In this document: positions 8,576 to 17,607 of the stretch, in pieces
How positions within the stretch are numbered: the stretch's first letter is position 1
How the letters are laid out: each line of letters opens with the position of its first letter
DNA from: Pseudomonas aylmerensis
GTDB lineage: Bacteria > Pseudomonadota > Gammaproteobacteria > Pseudomonadales > Pseudomonadaceae
Reading direction: 5' to 3'
Assembly: GCF_001702265.1 (NCBI RefSeq)
Contig: NZ_MAUE01000008.1
Coordinates: 93,882 to 157,881 of the forward strand
Length of the DNA stretch: 64,000 nucleotides
Made by a program: the position numbers and the translations under genes
The notes under the pieces: model-generated
What the model was told of the DNA's origin: nothing
Databases searched by the model: none
The model's input: the letters and a program-made list of their open reading frames with translations, nothing else

Positions 8576-9736
8576 TTGGTTAAATTAGCGCGAGCGCTGC
8601 ACCCTAACGCCATTCACCCCACGGAACCCTCACCCTTGGCTGTCCTTCCCCCCGCCCTGCGCCGACTGTTCGGCAAGCCTGCCGCCGCTACCGCCACGTC
8701 CGATGACGTGTCCACGTACTTCCAGCGCAAGGCCCGGCGCCAGGGCTACACCCTGAGCCCGAGCCAGCAGCAGGTCATCGAGCGCATGGCGCAGATAGCC
8801 GCTGCCCTGCAACAGCAGCACACGCCGCGCAGCCTGTACTTGCACGGCGCCGTGGGGCGCGGCAAAAGCTGGTTGCTCGACGGGTTCTTCCAGGCGCTGC
8901 CCCTGGCGCAGAAGCAGCGGGTGCACTTCCACGACTTTTTCGCCCGCCTGCATCAAGGCATGTTCCGCCATCGCCAGCAGCCCGACGCCCTTGCGGTCAC
9001 CCTGGATGAATTGCTAGAAGGCTGCCGCGTGCTGTGTTTCGACGAGTTCCATGTCCACGATATCGGCGACGCGATGCTCATCACCCGCCTGTTCAAGGCC
9101 TTGTTCGAGCGCGGCGTGGTGGTGCTGGTAACCTCCAATTACCCGCCCGAAGGGCTGTTGCCCAACCCGCTGTATCACCAGCGCTTCAAGCCGGTGATCG
9201 AGCTGATCGGCGCGCGCATGGACGTCATGGAGGTCAACGCGCCCCAGGATTACCGGGGCCTGCCACACAATCACGGCCAGCAGCGCTTCACCCAGGGGCC
9301 GTTCATCTGGCCCGGCAGCCCGGCGCAGCGTGCGGCGTTCGGGGTGCCGGCGGCGGATTGCCCGGCGCTCACGCTGGCGGTCGGCACCCGGCAATTACGG
9401 GTGCGCTGGCACCAGGGGCGCACCGTCGCCTTCACCTTCAACGACCTGTGCGAGCAGCCCACGGCAGTGATGGACTACCTGCTGCTGTGCAAAGACTTCG
9501 ACGACTGGATCATCGACGGCCTGCCCCTACTGGGCGATTGCCCGATTGCCGTGCAGCAGCGCTTCATCAACCTGGTGGACGTGCTCTACGACCAGGACAA
9601 GCACCTGACCCTGATCGGTGAACGGCCGCTGGCCGAGTGCCTGGCAGGCCAGGCCATCGACCTTGCGCGCACTGCCAGCCGCCTGAACCAATTGCAGCAG
9701 GCCAACCCGCAAGCCCTGCCCGACCCGGTATCATGA
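8576..9736 (+). CDS. zapE: AFG1/ZapE-family ATPase
   Basis: Up to 386 aa. The P-loop GAVGRGKS lies at about residues 91-98 and the Walker B RVLCFDEFHV about 55 residues later. It also has the family motifs VVVLVTSNYPP, LYHQRFKPVIELI and MDVMEVNAPQDYRG. The family (yeast AFG1, E. coli ZapE) are single-domain AAA+ proteins; ZapE associates with FtsZ under stress. The start is uncertain: the frame opens with TTG at 8576 and no ATG occurs before residue 71, so a TTG or GTG further in (for example 8708) may be used. Pseudomonads usually carry another ZapE elsewhere, so this may be a paralogue. It is followed after about 40 bp by the LRR-kinase gene. Confidence 0.85.
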   Translation: MVKLARALHPNAIHPTEPSPLAVLPPALRRLFGKPAAATATSDDVSTYFQRKARRQGYTLSPSQQQVIERMAQIAAALQQQHTPRSLYLHGAVGRGKSWLLDGFFQALPLAQKQRVHFHDFFARLHQGMFRHRQQPDALAVTLDELLEGCRVLCFDEFHVHDIGDAMLITRLFKALFERGVVVLVTSNYPPEGLLPNPLYHQRFKPVIELIGARMDVMEVNAPQDYRGLPHNHGQQRFTQGPFIWPGSPAQRAAFGVPAADCPALTLAVGTRQLRVRWHQGRTVAFTFNDLCEQPTAVMDYLLLCKDFDDWIIDGLPLLGDCPIAVQQRFINLVDVLYDQDKHLTLIGERPLAECLAGQAIDLARTASRLNQLQQANPQALPDPVS

Positions 9737-9775
9737 GCGCCTTCCACGTCCCTTTGCCGAGTGACTGCGCCGTTC

Positions 9776-11080
9776 ATGCATACCCTCGCCCAACTCAAGG
9801 CTGGCCAATTGGCCGGTATTACACGCCTGGACCTGTCCTGCGGGCTGACTGAATTCCCGCCGGAAATCTTCACGCTGGCCGACTCCCTGGAAATCCTCAA
9901 CCTCAGCGGCAACGCCCTGAGCAGCTTGCCCGACGACCTGCACCGCCTGCCGCACCTGCGCGTGCTGTTCTGCTCGGACAACGCCTTTACCGACCTGCCG
10001 GAATGCCTTGGCCTGTGCGCGAAGCTGAGCATGATCGGCTTCAAGGCCAACCGCATTAGCCGCGTGCCCGCCGCCGCGTTGCCACCGTTGTTGCGCTGGT
10101 TGATCCTCACCGACAACTGCATCGACCAATTGCCCGATGAGCTGGGCGCGCGGCCGCTGCTGCAAAAACTGATGCTGGCCGGTAACCGGTTGAGCGCCCT
10201 GCCGCCAAGCCTGGCCAACTGCCACAACCTCGAACTGCTGCGCATCGCGTCCAACCGCTTCACGCGCCTGCCCGAATGGTTGCTGACGCTGCCGAGCCTG
10301 ACCTGGCTGGCCTATGCCGGCAACCCAGTGGAAATGGCCGTGGAGATAGCCGCGGATGACACCACGCCGACCATTCCCTGGACCGAACTGGAACTGGCCG
10401 AAGTGCTCGGCGAAGGTGCCTCCGGGGTGATTCGCAAGGCGCTGTGGAAACCGCAGGCGCTGCCCGTCGCCGTCAAGCTGTACAAAGGCACGATCACCAG
10501 CGATGGCTCGCCGCTGCACGAAATGCAGGCCTGCATCGCCGCCGGGCTGCACCCCAACCTGATCAAGGTGCAGGGCCGCGTGAGTGGCCATCCAGAGGAC
10601 CAGGCCGCGCTGGTGATGGACCTGATCGACCCGAGCTATGGCAACCTCGCCGCCCTGCCGAGCCTGGCCTCGTGCACCCGCGACATCTACGCACCCGACA
10701 CCCGTTTCAGTCTCGAGGTAGCGCTGCGCATGGCGCGCGGCATTGCCTCGGTAGCCGCGCACTTGCACCGGCACGGCATCACCCATGGCGACCTGTACGG
10801 CCACAATATCCTGTGGAATACGGCGGGCGATTGCCTGCTCGGGGATTTTGGCGCGGCGTCGTTCCATGCCACGGCGGACACCCTGGAGACTCGCGCGTTG
10901 CAGCGCATTGAAGTGCGCGCGTTTGGTGTGTTGCTGGGGGAGTTGCTTGAGCGGGTTGACGAAGGGTTGAGCGAGACGACACGCCTGGTGCTGGAAGGCT
11001 TGCGGGGGCAGTGCTGCCAACCCGACGTACTCGCCCGGCCAGGTTTCGAGGCGATACAAGCCACGCTGCAAACCTTGTAG
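9776..11080 (+). CDS. Leucine-rich-repeat protein kinase
   Basis: 434 aa from the ATG at 9776; a GTG at 9761 would add five residues. Residues about 10-190 are leucine-rich repeats with the bacterial LxxLxLxxNxLxxLP spacing (LEILNLSGNALSSLPDDL, LQKLMLAGNRLSALPPSL). From about 205 a eukaryote-like kinase domain follows, with glycine loop VLGEGASGVIRKA, VAVKLYKG (Lys), catalytic loop HGDLYGHNIL and LGDFGAAS. All three core catalytic motifs are kept, although HGDLYGHN replaces the usual HRDxKxxN, so activity is plausible. No membrane segment is seen, so it is probably cytoplasmic. The stop codon TAG lies within the first bases of a REP palindrome. Confidence 0.85.
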   Translation: MHTLAQLKAGQLAGITRLDLSCGLTEFPPEIFTLADSLEILNLSGNALSSLPDDLHRLPHLRVLFCSDNAFTDLPECLGLCAKLSMIGFKANRISRVPAAALPPLLRWLILTDNCIDQLPDELGARPLLQKLMLAGNRLSALPPSLANCHNLELLRIASNRFTRLPEWLLTLPSLTWLAYAGNPVEMAVEIAADDTTPTIPWTELELAEVLGEGASGVIRKALWKPQALPVAVKLYKGTITSDGSPLHEMQACIAAGLHPNLIKVQGRVSGHPEDQAALVMDLIDPSYGNLAALPSLASCTRDIYAPDTRFSLEVALRMARGIASVAAHLHRHGITHGDLYGHNILWNTAGDCLLGDFGAASFHATADTLETRALQRIEVRAFGVLLGELLERVDEGLSETTRLVLEGLRGQCCQPDVLARPGFEAIQATLQTL

Positions 11081-11142
11081 GAGCCCGGCTTGCCGGCGAT
11101 GGCCATCTCAAACAGGCCATTGCCGGCAAGCCGGACTCCTAC
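11077..11142. repeat. REP palindrome at the 3' end of the LRR-kinase gene
   Basis: Inverted repeat with outer arms GTAGGAG and CTCCTAC and inner GGCTTGCCGGC / GCCGGCAAGCC, the core of Pseudomonas REP sequences. The kinase stop codon overlaps its first bases. It lies between two convergent genes (kinase plus, YebC minus) and may also act as a transcript-end hairpin. Confidence 0.8.
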
Positions 11143-11165
11143 AGGGAGGGGTTCAACACGCTGTA

Positions 11166-11873
11166 TCAGCCCGCCAGGCCGACGAACATATCCTGCACGT
11201 CGTCATGGTTGTCCAGGCCTTCGAGGAAGGCTTCGACTTCAGCCATCTGCTCATCGCTCAAACCCGTCACCGGGTTCTTGGAGATATAGCCCAGCTTGGC
11301 CGACAACACGGTGAAGCCCTGCTCCGGCAGCGCTTTCTGCACGGCGTCGAGGTCGGTGGTCTCGGTGATGAACAGGGTGGTGCCCTCTTCCTCGCCGTCT
11401 TCGAAATCCTGTGCGCCGGCTTCAATCGCGGCCATTTCCGGGTCAGCGTCAGGGCTGTCCGGCGAAGCTTCGATCAGGCCGACGTGGTTGAAGTCCCAGG
11501 CCACGGAGCCGGAAGCCCCCAGTTGCCCCTTGCGGAAGGCCACGCGGATTTCCGCCACGGTACGGTTGATGTTGTCGGTCACGCACTCGACGATCAACGG
11601 CACCTGGTGCGGGGCAAACCCTTCGTAGGTCACGCGGTGGTACTGCACGGTTTCGCCGAGCAGACCGGCGCCCTTCTTGATGGCGCGGTCCAGGGTTTCC
11701 TTGGGCATCGAGGCTTTTTTGGCCTGCTCCACCACCAGACGCAGGTGGGCGTTGGTCGCGGTGTCGGCGCCGTTGCGGGCGGCGATGGTGATTTCTTTCA
11801 CCAGCTTGCCGAAGATTTTGCCCTTGGCATTGGCTGCCGCTTCTTTATGTTTGACTTTCCACTGTGCGCCCAT
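11166..11873 (-). CDS. YebC/PmpR-family regulator
   Basis: 235 aa, normal length. It opens [20 protein letters not shown], then [35 protein letters not shown] and [19 protein letters not shown], all family landmarks. The MGAQWK start is typical of the YeeN-like subgroup rather than the MAGHSKW start of canonical YebC next to ruvC. YebC proteins have been reported both as DNA-binding regulators and as factors that relieve ribosome stalling, so the precise role is open. It stands alone, convergent with the kinase gene. Confidence 0.9.
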   Translation of the reverse strand: MGAQWKVKHKEAAANAKGKIFGKLVKEITIAARNGADTATNAHLRLVVEQAKKASMPKETLDRAIKKGAGLLGETVQYHRVTYEGFAPHQVPLIVECVTDNINRTVAEIRVAFRKGQLGASGSVAWDFNHVGLIEASPDSPDADPEMAAIEAGAQDFEDGEEEGTTLFITETTDLDAVQKALPEQGFTVLSAKLGYISKNPVTGLSDEQMAEVEAFLEGLDNHDDVQDMFVGLAG

Positions 11874-11982
11874 GACTCACTCTCTTTTCGTCCATCGCGC
11901 CGAAACGTCTACTGGCCGGCGCTTTGGGGGCAGAGTTTATAGGGCAAAAACACTCTAATCCACCAAAAAACCGGCCAGCCTG

Positions 11983-13308
11983 TCAGGTGCGCAAGGGTTT
12001 GATCGCGACGTTGCGGTCCGGCACAAAATCGCCGACCTCGGCCAGCACCGCCGGCCTGGCGTTCCAATAGGGCATCAACACCAGCGAAGAAAACAGCGCC
12101 GCGCCGGCAAACACGATGAACACCGTGACCGTGTCGAAGTAACCCGGCAGCAAGCCGCCGAGCACCGCGCCCACCGAGCCGCAACCGTTGACAAAGCCTG
12201 CCGCCGTGGCGCCGGCCTTGGCGGTGCCGAAGTCGATGGCGGCAGTGCTGCTGATCATCGAGTCTGGCCCGTACAGGGTCAGGCCCATGACAAACAGCAA
12301 GGCCATCACCAGCATCACACTGCCGGTGTGCAGCGCGCCCATGAACAACGCGAGGGCCACGGTCAGCGCCAGCAGGCTGAGCACACAGGCGGGCATGCGC
12401 CGCGCGCCGAAGAGCTTGTCGGACGCCAGCCCGATCAGAATCGGTCCAAGCAACCCGGCCAGTTCAAACGCGGTCGGCACAATCGCCGCACCGACCTTGC
12501 CCACCGAGGGCATCTGTTCGTAGACGATCACCGGGCCCCACAACAGGATCGCGTAACGCGCCGGTTTCAGCAGAAAATACGCCAGGCCCAAGGTCAGCAC
12601 CGTGCGGTTGCGCAGAATCGCGCGCAGTGGCTCCAACACGCTGATGCGTTTTGCGGCCGCCCTTTCCTCGGCGGTCATCACCGGCTCGGGTTCGACTGCC
12701 GGCAAGCCGACATCCTCGGGCGTGTTGCGCTGGAAGATGAAGAACAACAGCGCCACCACCCCCACCACCGCCGCACTCGAGATAAACGCCGCGTGCCACG
12801 TGCCGATCAACGTGTAGGCCCACCACCCGGCAAAGGGCGAGGCCACCAGGCCGCCGAACGCGTAGCACGAACTCCACAGCCCGAGCACCCGCCCACGCTG
12901 CTGCGCCGGGAAGAAACTGCCAAGGTTCTTGCACAGCCCCGACCAGCCGGTGGACTGCGCCAGCCCCTGGACCAGCATGCAGGTGACAAAGATCGGCAAG
13001 GTCGCAAAGGTGCCCATCACCAGCGCGGCGGCAGCGGAAATCAGCAAGCCGCCGAGCACTACCACCCGCGGTCCGAAGCGGTCGGCCAACATGCCCCAGG
13101 TGAACTGCCCGACCGCATAGGCCGCCAGGTAAATGCCATCCAGGTTGGCCATCATCATTTTATCGAGGGGGAAACTCGGGTCATCGACGATCCCCAGCTT
13201 GGCCACGGAAAACGCTTTGCGAGTGAAATAGAACGCCGCGTACGCCAGCCAGGTGATGGCGAAAATCTGCACGCGCCAACGCTTGATGCTACCCATTGGG
13301 ATATTCAT
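11983..13308 (-). CDS. MFS transporter of the organophosphate:phosphate antiporter (OPA) type
   Basis: 441 aa from the ATG at 13308. About 12 hydrophobic segments. The N-terminal WLAYAAFYFTRKAFSVAKLG resembles the YxVRKxxxxA signature of GlpT/UhpT-type OPA carriers, and GMLADRFGPRVVVLGG is the MFS loop 2-3 motif. It is divergent from a LysR gene and 2 kb from phnW/phnX, so a phosphonate or phosphorylated compound such as 2-aminoethylphosphonate is a reasonable substrate guess. That guess comes from context; glycerol-3-phosphate or phosphoglycerate are alternatives. Confidence 0.8.
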   Translation of the reverse strand: MNIPMGSIKRWRVQIFAITWLAYAAFYFTRKAFSVAKLGIVDDPSFPLDKMMMANLDGIYLAAYAVGQFTWGMLADRFGPRVVVLGGLLISAAAALVMGTFATLPIFVTCMLVQGLAQSTGWSGLCKNLGSFFPAQQRGRVLGLWSSCYAFGGLVASPFAGWWAYTLIGTWHAAFISSAAVVGVVALLFFIFQRNTPEDVGLPAVEPEPVMTAEERAAAKRISVLEPLRAILRNRTVLTLGLAYFLLKPARYAILLWGPVIVYEQMPSVGKVGAAIVPTAFELAGLLGPILIGLASDKLFGARRMPACVLSLLALTVALALFMGALHTGSVMLVMALLFVMGLTLYGPDSMISSTAAIDFGTAKAGATAAGFVNGCGSVGAVLGGLLPGYFDTVTVFIVFAGAALFSSLVLMPYWNARPAVLAEVGDFVPDRNVAIKPLRT

Positions 13309-13565
13309 GGTGGTTCTGACCTCAGGTGAGTGTGCCGGCAGAATCGAGAAGCAAATGCCTGTTCTTTTTATGGTTGAGCACTGCAATGCCGGGCCGTGGA
13401 CACGGCGGCATTGGTCAGATGAGGCCTGTGTCCCAGGTCCCATGGCCGCCGTGGTTGTAGGACTCAACCTACGGCGGTTGAGGCGTATCAAAGCAATGGC
13501 TGACTAATAGGTAAAATCGATTTATCGTATTTCAAATATAAGCCCAGCTTGTAAGAGGATCGGCG
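13309..13565. promoter_or_regulatory. Divergent promoter region of MFS and LysR genes
   Basis: 257 bp. It holds an imperfect hairpin at 13446-13477 (CCGCCGTGGTTG pairing with CAACC-T-ACGGCGG) and an AT-rich palindrome AAATCGATTT at 13514-13523. The second is a plausible LysR binding site because it lies about 45 bp before the LysR start. Both are sequence observations; binding is inferred. Confidence 0.4.
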
Positions 13566-14462
13566 ATGTCGGTGTCCCACGCCCAGCTCAAGGCCTTCCA
13601 TGCGGTGGCCGTACACGGCAGTTTCACCCAGGCCGCCGAACGCCTGTTTCTGACCCAGCCGGCGATTTCCGACCAGGTGCGCAAACTCGAAGAACGCTTC
13701 GGCGTGCTGTTGTTTCACCGCAACAAGCGCTCGGTGCGCCTGACCGATCTGGGCGAGCGCCTGCTGGCCATCACCCAGCGCCTGTTTGTGATCGAGGCCG
13801 AAGCCGAGGAGTTGCTGCAGGACTCACGCGCGCTGCTCACCGGCACTCTCACCCTCGCCGTGGATGCCCCGGTGCACGTGCTGCCGCAGATCGCACGGTT
13901 TTGCCAGCTGTACCCGGGCATCAGCGTCAAGATCGAAACCGGCAACACCGACGAATCGCTGTTTCGCCTGTACAACTACCAGGCCGACCTGGCCTTGCTT
14001 GGCCGCGATGTCGACGATGAGCGCCTGCTGTCACTGCCGTTGCCCGACGACCAGCTGCTCGCCTTCGTCGCGCGCAATCATCCCTGGGCCGGGCGTGAGT
14101 CGATCTGCCTGGCCGACCTGGATGAAACGCCGCTGGTGCTGCGCGAAATCGGTTCGGTCACCCGGCAGACGCTGGAGCAGGAAATGAGCCAGGCCGGCCT
14201 GCGCATTCGTCCGGCGATCCAGGTCGAAGGCCGTGAGGCTGCGCGTGAGGCGGTGGTGGTGGGGATTGGCGTGGGGGTGGTCTCGGCGGCGGAGTTCGGC
14301 GCCGACTCGCGGGTGTACGCCATGCCTATCCGCGACTGCAGCCAGCGCATGAAGGAAACCCTGGTGTGCCTCAAGGAGCAAAGTTCGCGGCGGGTGGTAG
14401 CGACGTTCCTGCAGATCGTGCGCGACAGCCTTCAGCCGGGTGCCAACTCGAAAAACGCCTGA
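13566..14462 (+). CDS. LysR-family transcriptional regulator
   Basis: 298 aa. Residues 1-60 are a LysR winged helix (HAQLKAFHAVAVHGSFTQAA, ERLFLTQPAISDQVRKLEER). The rest is a substrate-binding domain with LVLREIGSVTRQTLEQEMSQ and VEGREAAREAVVVGIGVGVV. The effector-domain wording (LREIGSVTR, then REAVxxGIGVGVV) is shared with the second LysR at 14432, making the two paralogues. It is divergent from the OPA transporter and so probably controls it; AEP or a breakdown product is a candidate ligand by context. Confidence 0.9.
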   Translation: MSVSHAQLKAFHAVAVHGSFTQAAERLFLTQPAISDQVRKLEERFGVLLFHRNKRSVRLTDLGERLLAITQRLFVIEAEAEELLQDSRALLTGTLTLAVDAPVHVLPQIARFCQLYPGISVKIETGNTDESLFRLYNYQADLALLGRDVDDERLLSLPLPDDQLLAFVARNHPWAGRESICLADLDETPLVLREIGSVTRQTLEQEMSQAGLRIRPAIQVEGREAAREAVVVGIGVGVVSAAEFGADSRVYAMPIRDCSQRMKETLVCLKEQSSRRVVATFLQIVRDSLQPGANSKNA

Positions 14463-15292
14463 ATCAAGCGCAATGCGCGGCGCCGCTCCATGCAGCCGAG
14501 CATGTGCCGGTTGCGCAGCCCCTCGCCCTGGATTGCCACGGCCTGCACCCGCGGGTCCGGGCTGACTTCCATCGATGAGACCACGCCGACGCCCAGCTCG
14601 GCAGCGACGGCTTCGGTCACCGCCTCACGGCTGTCGAGTTCCAGCAGCACCTTGGGCTGCACCCCCGACGCCGCGCACGCCGCGTCGAAGGTGCGGCGGG
14701 TGATGGAACTGGGCTCGCGCAACACCATGATCACCTCGTCGAGTTGCTCCAGGCGAATCCCCCTGGACTGCTGCGCCCACGGGTGGCTGGCCGGCACCAG
14801 GGCGCAGATCCGCGACTCGCTCAAGGGTTGCAGGTGCAGGCCGCTGCGCGGCTCGACCTCGGTGAGTACCGCCACATCCGCATGCTCGGACAACAGTGCC
14901 GCCAGGGTTTCCTGGGCGTTGCCCAGGCGCAGGTTGACGGTTATCCCGGGGTAGCGCGCACGCAGGCTGGCGATCATCGGCATGACCAGGTGCGGGCCGT
15001 CCGCTGCCACCTCCAGGCGCCCGGTGAGCAACTGCCGGTTGGCCTCCAGCATCGTCTGCGCTTCGTCGACCAGGCCGAAGATCGCACGGGTGATCGCGGC
15101 CAGGCGCGCGCCCTCCTCGGTCAGCTCCACGCGGCGTGCGGTGCGGCGCAGCAGCGGGATCTGGTAATGCTCTTCCAGGGCCTTGATATGCCCGGTCACC
15201 GCCGGTTGGCTGATGAACAGCCGCGCCGCCGCACGGGTAAAACTGCCCTCGCGGGCCACGGCATCGAATGCGCGCAGTTGGAACAGGTTCAT
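14432..15292 (-). CDS. LysR-family regulator divergent from phnWX
   Basis: 286 aa from the ATG at 15292. Helix-turn-helix at residues 1-60 (LFQLRAFDAVAREGSFTRAA, ARLFISQPAVTGHIKALEEH). The ligand domain has VLREPSSITRRTFDAA and LDSREAVTEAVAAELGVGVV. Divergence from phnW with only 112 bp between them suggests it is the AEP-degradation activator. The 3' end overlaps the 3' end of the first LysR by 31 bp (14432-14462), an antisense overlap of two paralogous genes. Confidence 0.9.
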   Translation of the reverse strand: MNLFQLRAFDAVAREGSFTRAAARLFISQPAVTGHIKALEEHYQIPLLRRTARRVELTEEGARLAAITRAIFGLVDEAQTMLEANRQLLTGRLEVAADGPHLVMPMIASLRARYPGITVNLRLGNAQETLAALLSEHADVAVLTEVEPRSGLHLQPLSESRICALVPASHPWAQQSRGIRLEQLDEVIMVLREPSSITRRTFDAACAASGVQPKVLLELDSREAVTEAVAAELGVGVVSSMEVSPDPRVQAVAIQGEGLRNRHMLGCMERRRALRLIQAFFELAPG

Positions 15293-15315
15293 AGCTATCG
15301 GCCTCACTGATAGCT
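15293..15315. promoter_or_regulatory. Inverted repeat next to the LysR start, candidate operator
   Basis: AGCTATC at 15293-15299 and GATAGCT at 15309-15315, a perfect 7-bp inverted repeat with 9-bp spacer, in the LysR/phnW intergenic region immediately before the LysR start codon. Size and position fit an autoregulatory LysR site. Not tested. Confidence 0.4.
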
Positions 15316-15404
15316 CGCATAACAACAAACAATTTGATTGATGACAAGCCAAACTGCAATTTAGGCCCCGTAGATTCAACCCCGATGCCTTGCGAGGACT
15401 TGAG

Positions 15405-16559
15405 ATGACCACTGCCGAGCCGATCCTGCTGACCCCTGGCCCCTTGACCACATCGAACCGCACGCGTCAGGCGATGATGGTGGATTGGGGGTCCTGGGAT
15501 GACCGTTTCAATGCCCTCACTGCCAGCGTCTGCTCGCAACTGCTGGCGATCCTTCACGGCACCGACAGCCACCATTGCGTGCCCCTGCAAGGCAGCGGCA
15601 CCTTCGCCGTCGAAGCCGCCATCGGCACCCTGGTGCCGCGTAACGGCAAGGTCCTGGTGCTGATCAACGGCGCCTACGGCAAGCGCCTGGCAAAAATCTG
15701 CGAAGTACTCGGCCGCGACTTCAGCACCTTTGAAACCGCCGAAGACCAGCCCACCACCGCCGCCGACGTCGACCGCCTGCTGCGCGCCGACACGGCCATC
15801 ACCCATGTAGCGTTGATCCACTGCGAAACCAGCACCGGCATTCTCAACCCGTTGCCGGAGATCGCCCAAGTGGTCAAGGACCACGGCAAGCGCCTGATCA
15901 TCGACGCCATGAGTTCCTTCGGCGCGCTGCCGATCGATGCCCGTGAAGTGCCGTTCGATGCGCTGATCGCCGCCTCGGGCAAATGCCTGGAAGGCGTGCC
16001 GGGCATGGGGTTCGTCTTCGCCGAAAAACAGGCCCTCGCCGCCGCCCAGGGCAACTGCCACTCCCTGGCGATGGACCTGTTCGACCAGCACAGCTACATG
16101 GTCAAGACCGGCCAATGGCGCTTTACCCCGCCGACGCACGTGGTCGCGGCGCTGCATGAAGCGCTGCTGCAATACGCCGAAGAAGGCGGCCTGCCCGCGC
16201 GCCATCAACGCTACGCCGACAACTGCCAGGCGCTGCTCGACGGCATGGCCGCACTCGGCCTGCGCAGCTTCCTGCCGGCCGAGATCCAGGCGCCGATCAT
16301 CGTCACCTTCCACGCCCCGCAAGATGCGCGCTACCAGTTCAAGGACTTCTACGAGCGGGTCAAGGCCAAGGGTTTCATTCTGTACCCGGGCAAATTGACC
16401 CAGGTCGAAACCTTCCGCGTGGGCTGCATCGGCCACGTCGATGCGACAGGCATGCAGGCAGCGGTCACGGCGATCGCGCAAACACTGCAAGACATGCATG
16501 TGCTCGAACCTGCAGGAGCCGGCTTGTCGGCGATCACCGGCGACGCAGTTCTTCTGTAA
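15405..16559 (+). CDS. phnW: 2-aminoethylphosphonate:pyruvate transaminase
   Basis: 384 aa from the ATG at 15405 (GAGG site upstream). A class V PLP aminotransferase that converts 2-aminoethylphosphonate plus pyruvate to phosphonoacetaldehyde plus alanine. Motifs are [11 protein letters not shown] at the N-terminus, [34 protein letters not shown], and the PLP lysine K193 in [12 protein letters not shown]. The last 18 residues ([18 protein letters not shown]) are encoded by REP sequence, so the C-terminus appears to have been rewritten by a REP; the family is normally about 15 residues shorter. The gene is 50 bp upstream of phnX. Confidence 0.94.
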   Translation: MTTAEPILLTPGPLTTSNRTRQAMMVDWGSWDDRFNALTASVCSQLLAILHGTDSHHCVPLQGSGTFAVEAAIGTLVPRNGKVLVLINGAYGKRLAKICEVLGRDFSTFETAEDQPTTAADVDRLLRADTAITHVALIHCETSTGILNPLPEIAQVVKDHGKRLIIDAMSSFGALPIDAREVPFDALIAASGKCLEGVPGMGFVFAEKQALAAAQGNCHSLAMDLFDQHSYMVKTGQWRFTPPTHVVAALHEALLQYAEEGGLPARHQRYADNCQALLDGMAALGLRSFLPAEIQAPIIVTFHAPQDARYQFKDFYERVKAKGFILYPGKLTQVETFRVGCIGHVDATGMQAAVTAIAQTLQDMHVLEPAGAGLSAITGDAVLL

Positions 16560-16600
16560 CCCCTCATTTTCGTTCATCGCTGGCAAGCCAGCTTCTACAG
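16505..16600. repeat. REP pair spanning the phnW stop codon and phnW-phnX gap
   Basis: The left half (TGCAGGAGCCGGCTTGTCGG) lies inside the phnW reading frame. The right half (CTGGCAAGCCAGCTTCTACAG) lies just before phnX. Together they form an inverted REP pair of about 90 bp. Confidence 0.75.
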
Positions 16601-16609
16601 GATTTGTGT

Positions 16610-17437
16610 ATGAACTATCAGAACCCCAACACCCTGCAGGCCGTGATCCTCGATTGGGCCGGCACCGTGGTCGATTTCGGCTCCTTCGCGCCCACGCAGA
16701 TTTTCGTCGAGGCCTTTGCCGAGTTCGATGTGCAAGTCTCCATCGAAGAAGCCCGTGGCCCGATGGGCATGGGCAAGTGGGACCACATCCGCACCCTCTG
16801 CGACCAGCCGCAAGTTGCCGAACGCTACCGCAAGGCCTTCGGCCGCACGCCCACCGATGACGACGTGACCGCCATCTACCAGCGCTTCATGCCGCTGCAG
16901 ATCGAGAAGATCGCCGAACACTCGGCGCTGATCCCCGGTGCCCTCGACACGATCGCACGGCTGCGTGTGCAAGGTATCAAGATCGGTTCCTGCTCCGGTT
17001 ACCCCAAGCAAGTGATGGACAAGGTCGTCGCCCTCGCCGCCACCAACGGCTACATCGCCGACCACGTGGTGGCCACCGACGAAGTGCCCAACGGCCGCCC
17101 ATGGCCGGCCCAGGCCCTGGCCAACGTGATCGCCCTGGGCATTGATGATGTCGCCGCCTGCGTGAAGGTCGACGACACCGTGCCCGGCATCCTCGAAGGC
17201 CGTCGCGCCGGCATGTGGACGGTGGCCCTGACCTGCTCCGGCAACGCGCTGGGCCTGACCTACGAGCAGTTCCGCGCACTCGACGCCGCCACGCTGGCCA
17301 GCGAACGCAAGCGCATCGAGGCAATGTTCAAAGGCTCGCGCCCGCACTACCTGATCGACACGATCAACGAGCTGCCGGCAGTGATCACCGACATCAACCA
17401 GCGCCTGGCCCGCGGTGAAATGCCGCAAAGCCACTGA
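16610..17437 (+). CDS. phnX: Phosphonoacetaldehyde hydrolase (phosphonatase)
   Basis: 275 aa from the ATG at 16610. A HAD-superfamily enzyme cleaving phosphonoacetaldehyde to acetaldehyde and phosphate, the second step after PhnW. Nucleophile D15 sits in [15 protein letters not shown]. The Schiff-base lysine K56 is in [11 protein letters not shown], the residue that distinguishes phosphonatases from other HAD enzymes. HAD motif II/III elements follow ([23 protein letters not shown]). Same strand as phnW, 50 bp downstream. Confidence 0.95.
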   Translation: MNYQNPNTLQAVILDWAGTVVDFGSFAPTQIFVEAFAEFDVQVSIEEARGPMGMGKWDHIRTLCDQPQVAERYRKAFGRTPTDDDVTAIYQRFMPLQIEKIAEHSALIPGALDTIARLRVQGIKIGSCSGYPKQVMDKVVALAATNGYIADHVVATDEVPNGRPWPAQALANVIALGIDDVAACVKVDDTVPGILEGRRAGMWTVALTCSGNALGLTYEQFRALDAATLASERKRIEAMFKGSRPHYLIDTINELPAVITDINQRLARGEMPQSH

Positions 17438-17544
17438 TCGAGGTCAAGACAACGGCAATCGCGCCAGGCAAAGCGCTCAAAACCGGCATACAGTTAAGTC
17501 ACTGCGTCACCCAAGAACGCAATGTTGTCCAGTGATGAAACTGT

Positions 17545-17580
17545 ACCGGTGGCGAGGGAGTTTGCTCCCTCGCCACCGGT
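17545..17580. terminator. Perfect 16-bp hairpin downstream of phnX
   Basis: Arms ACCGGTGGCGAGGGAG and CTCCCTCGCCACCGGT around a TTTG loop, with no mismatch. It lies between phnX and the cytochrome b561 gene. No U-run follows, so it may be a mobile-repeat-derived hairpin that ends or protects the phnWX transcript rather than a standard intrinsic terminator. Confidence 0.5.
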
Positions 17581-17607
17581 TTGCCCTGATGAGTGAGGAA
17601 CACAGCG

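Noticed and set aside
14625..16586. 653-aa minus-strand open frame across phnW and the LysR gene
   Set aside because: Runs antisense to phnW and out of frame through LysR; low-complexity composition and no domain.
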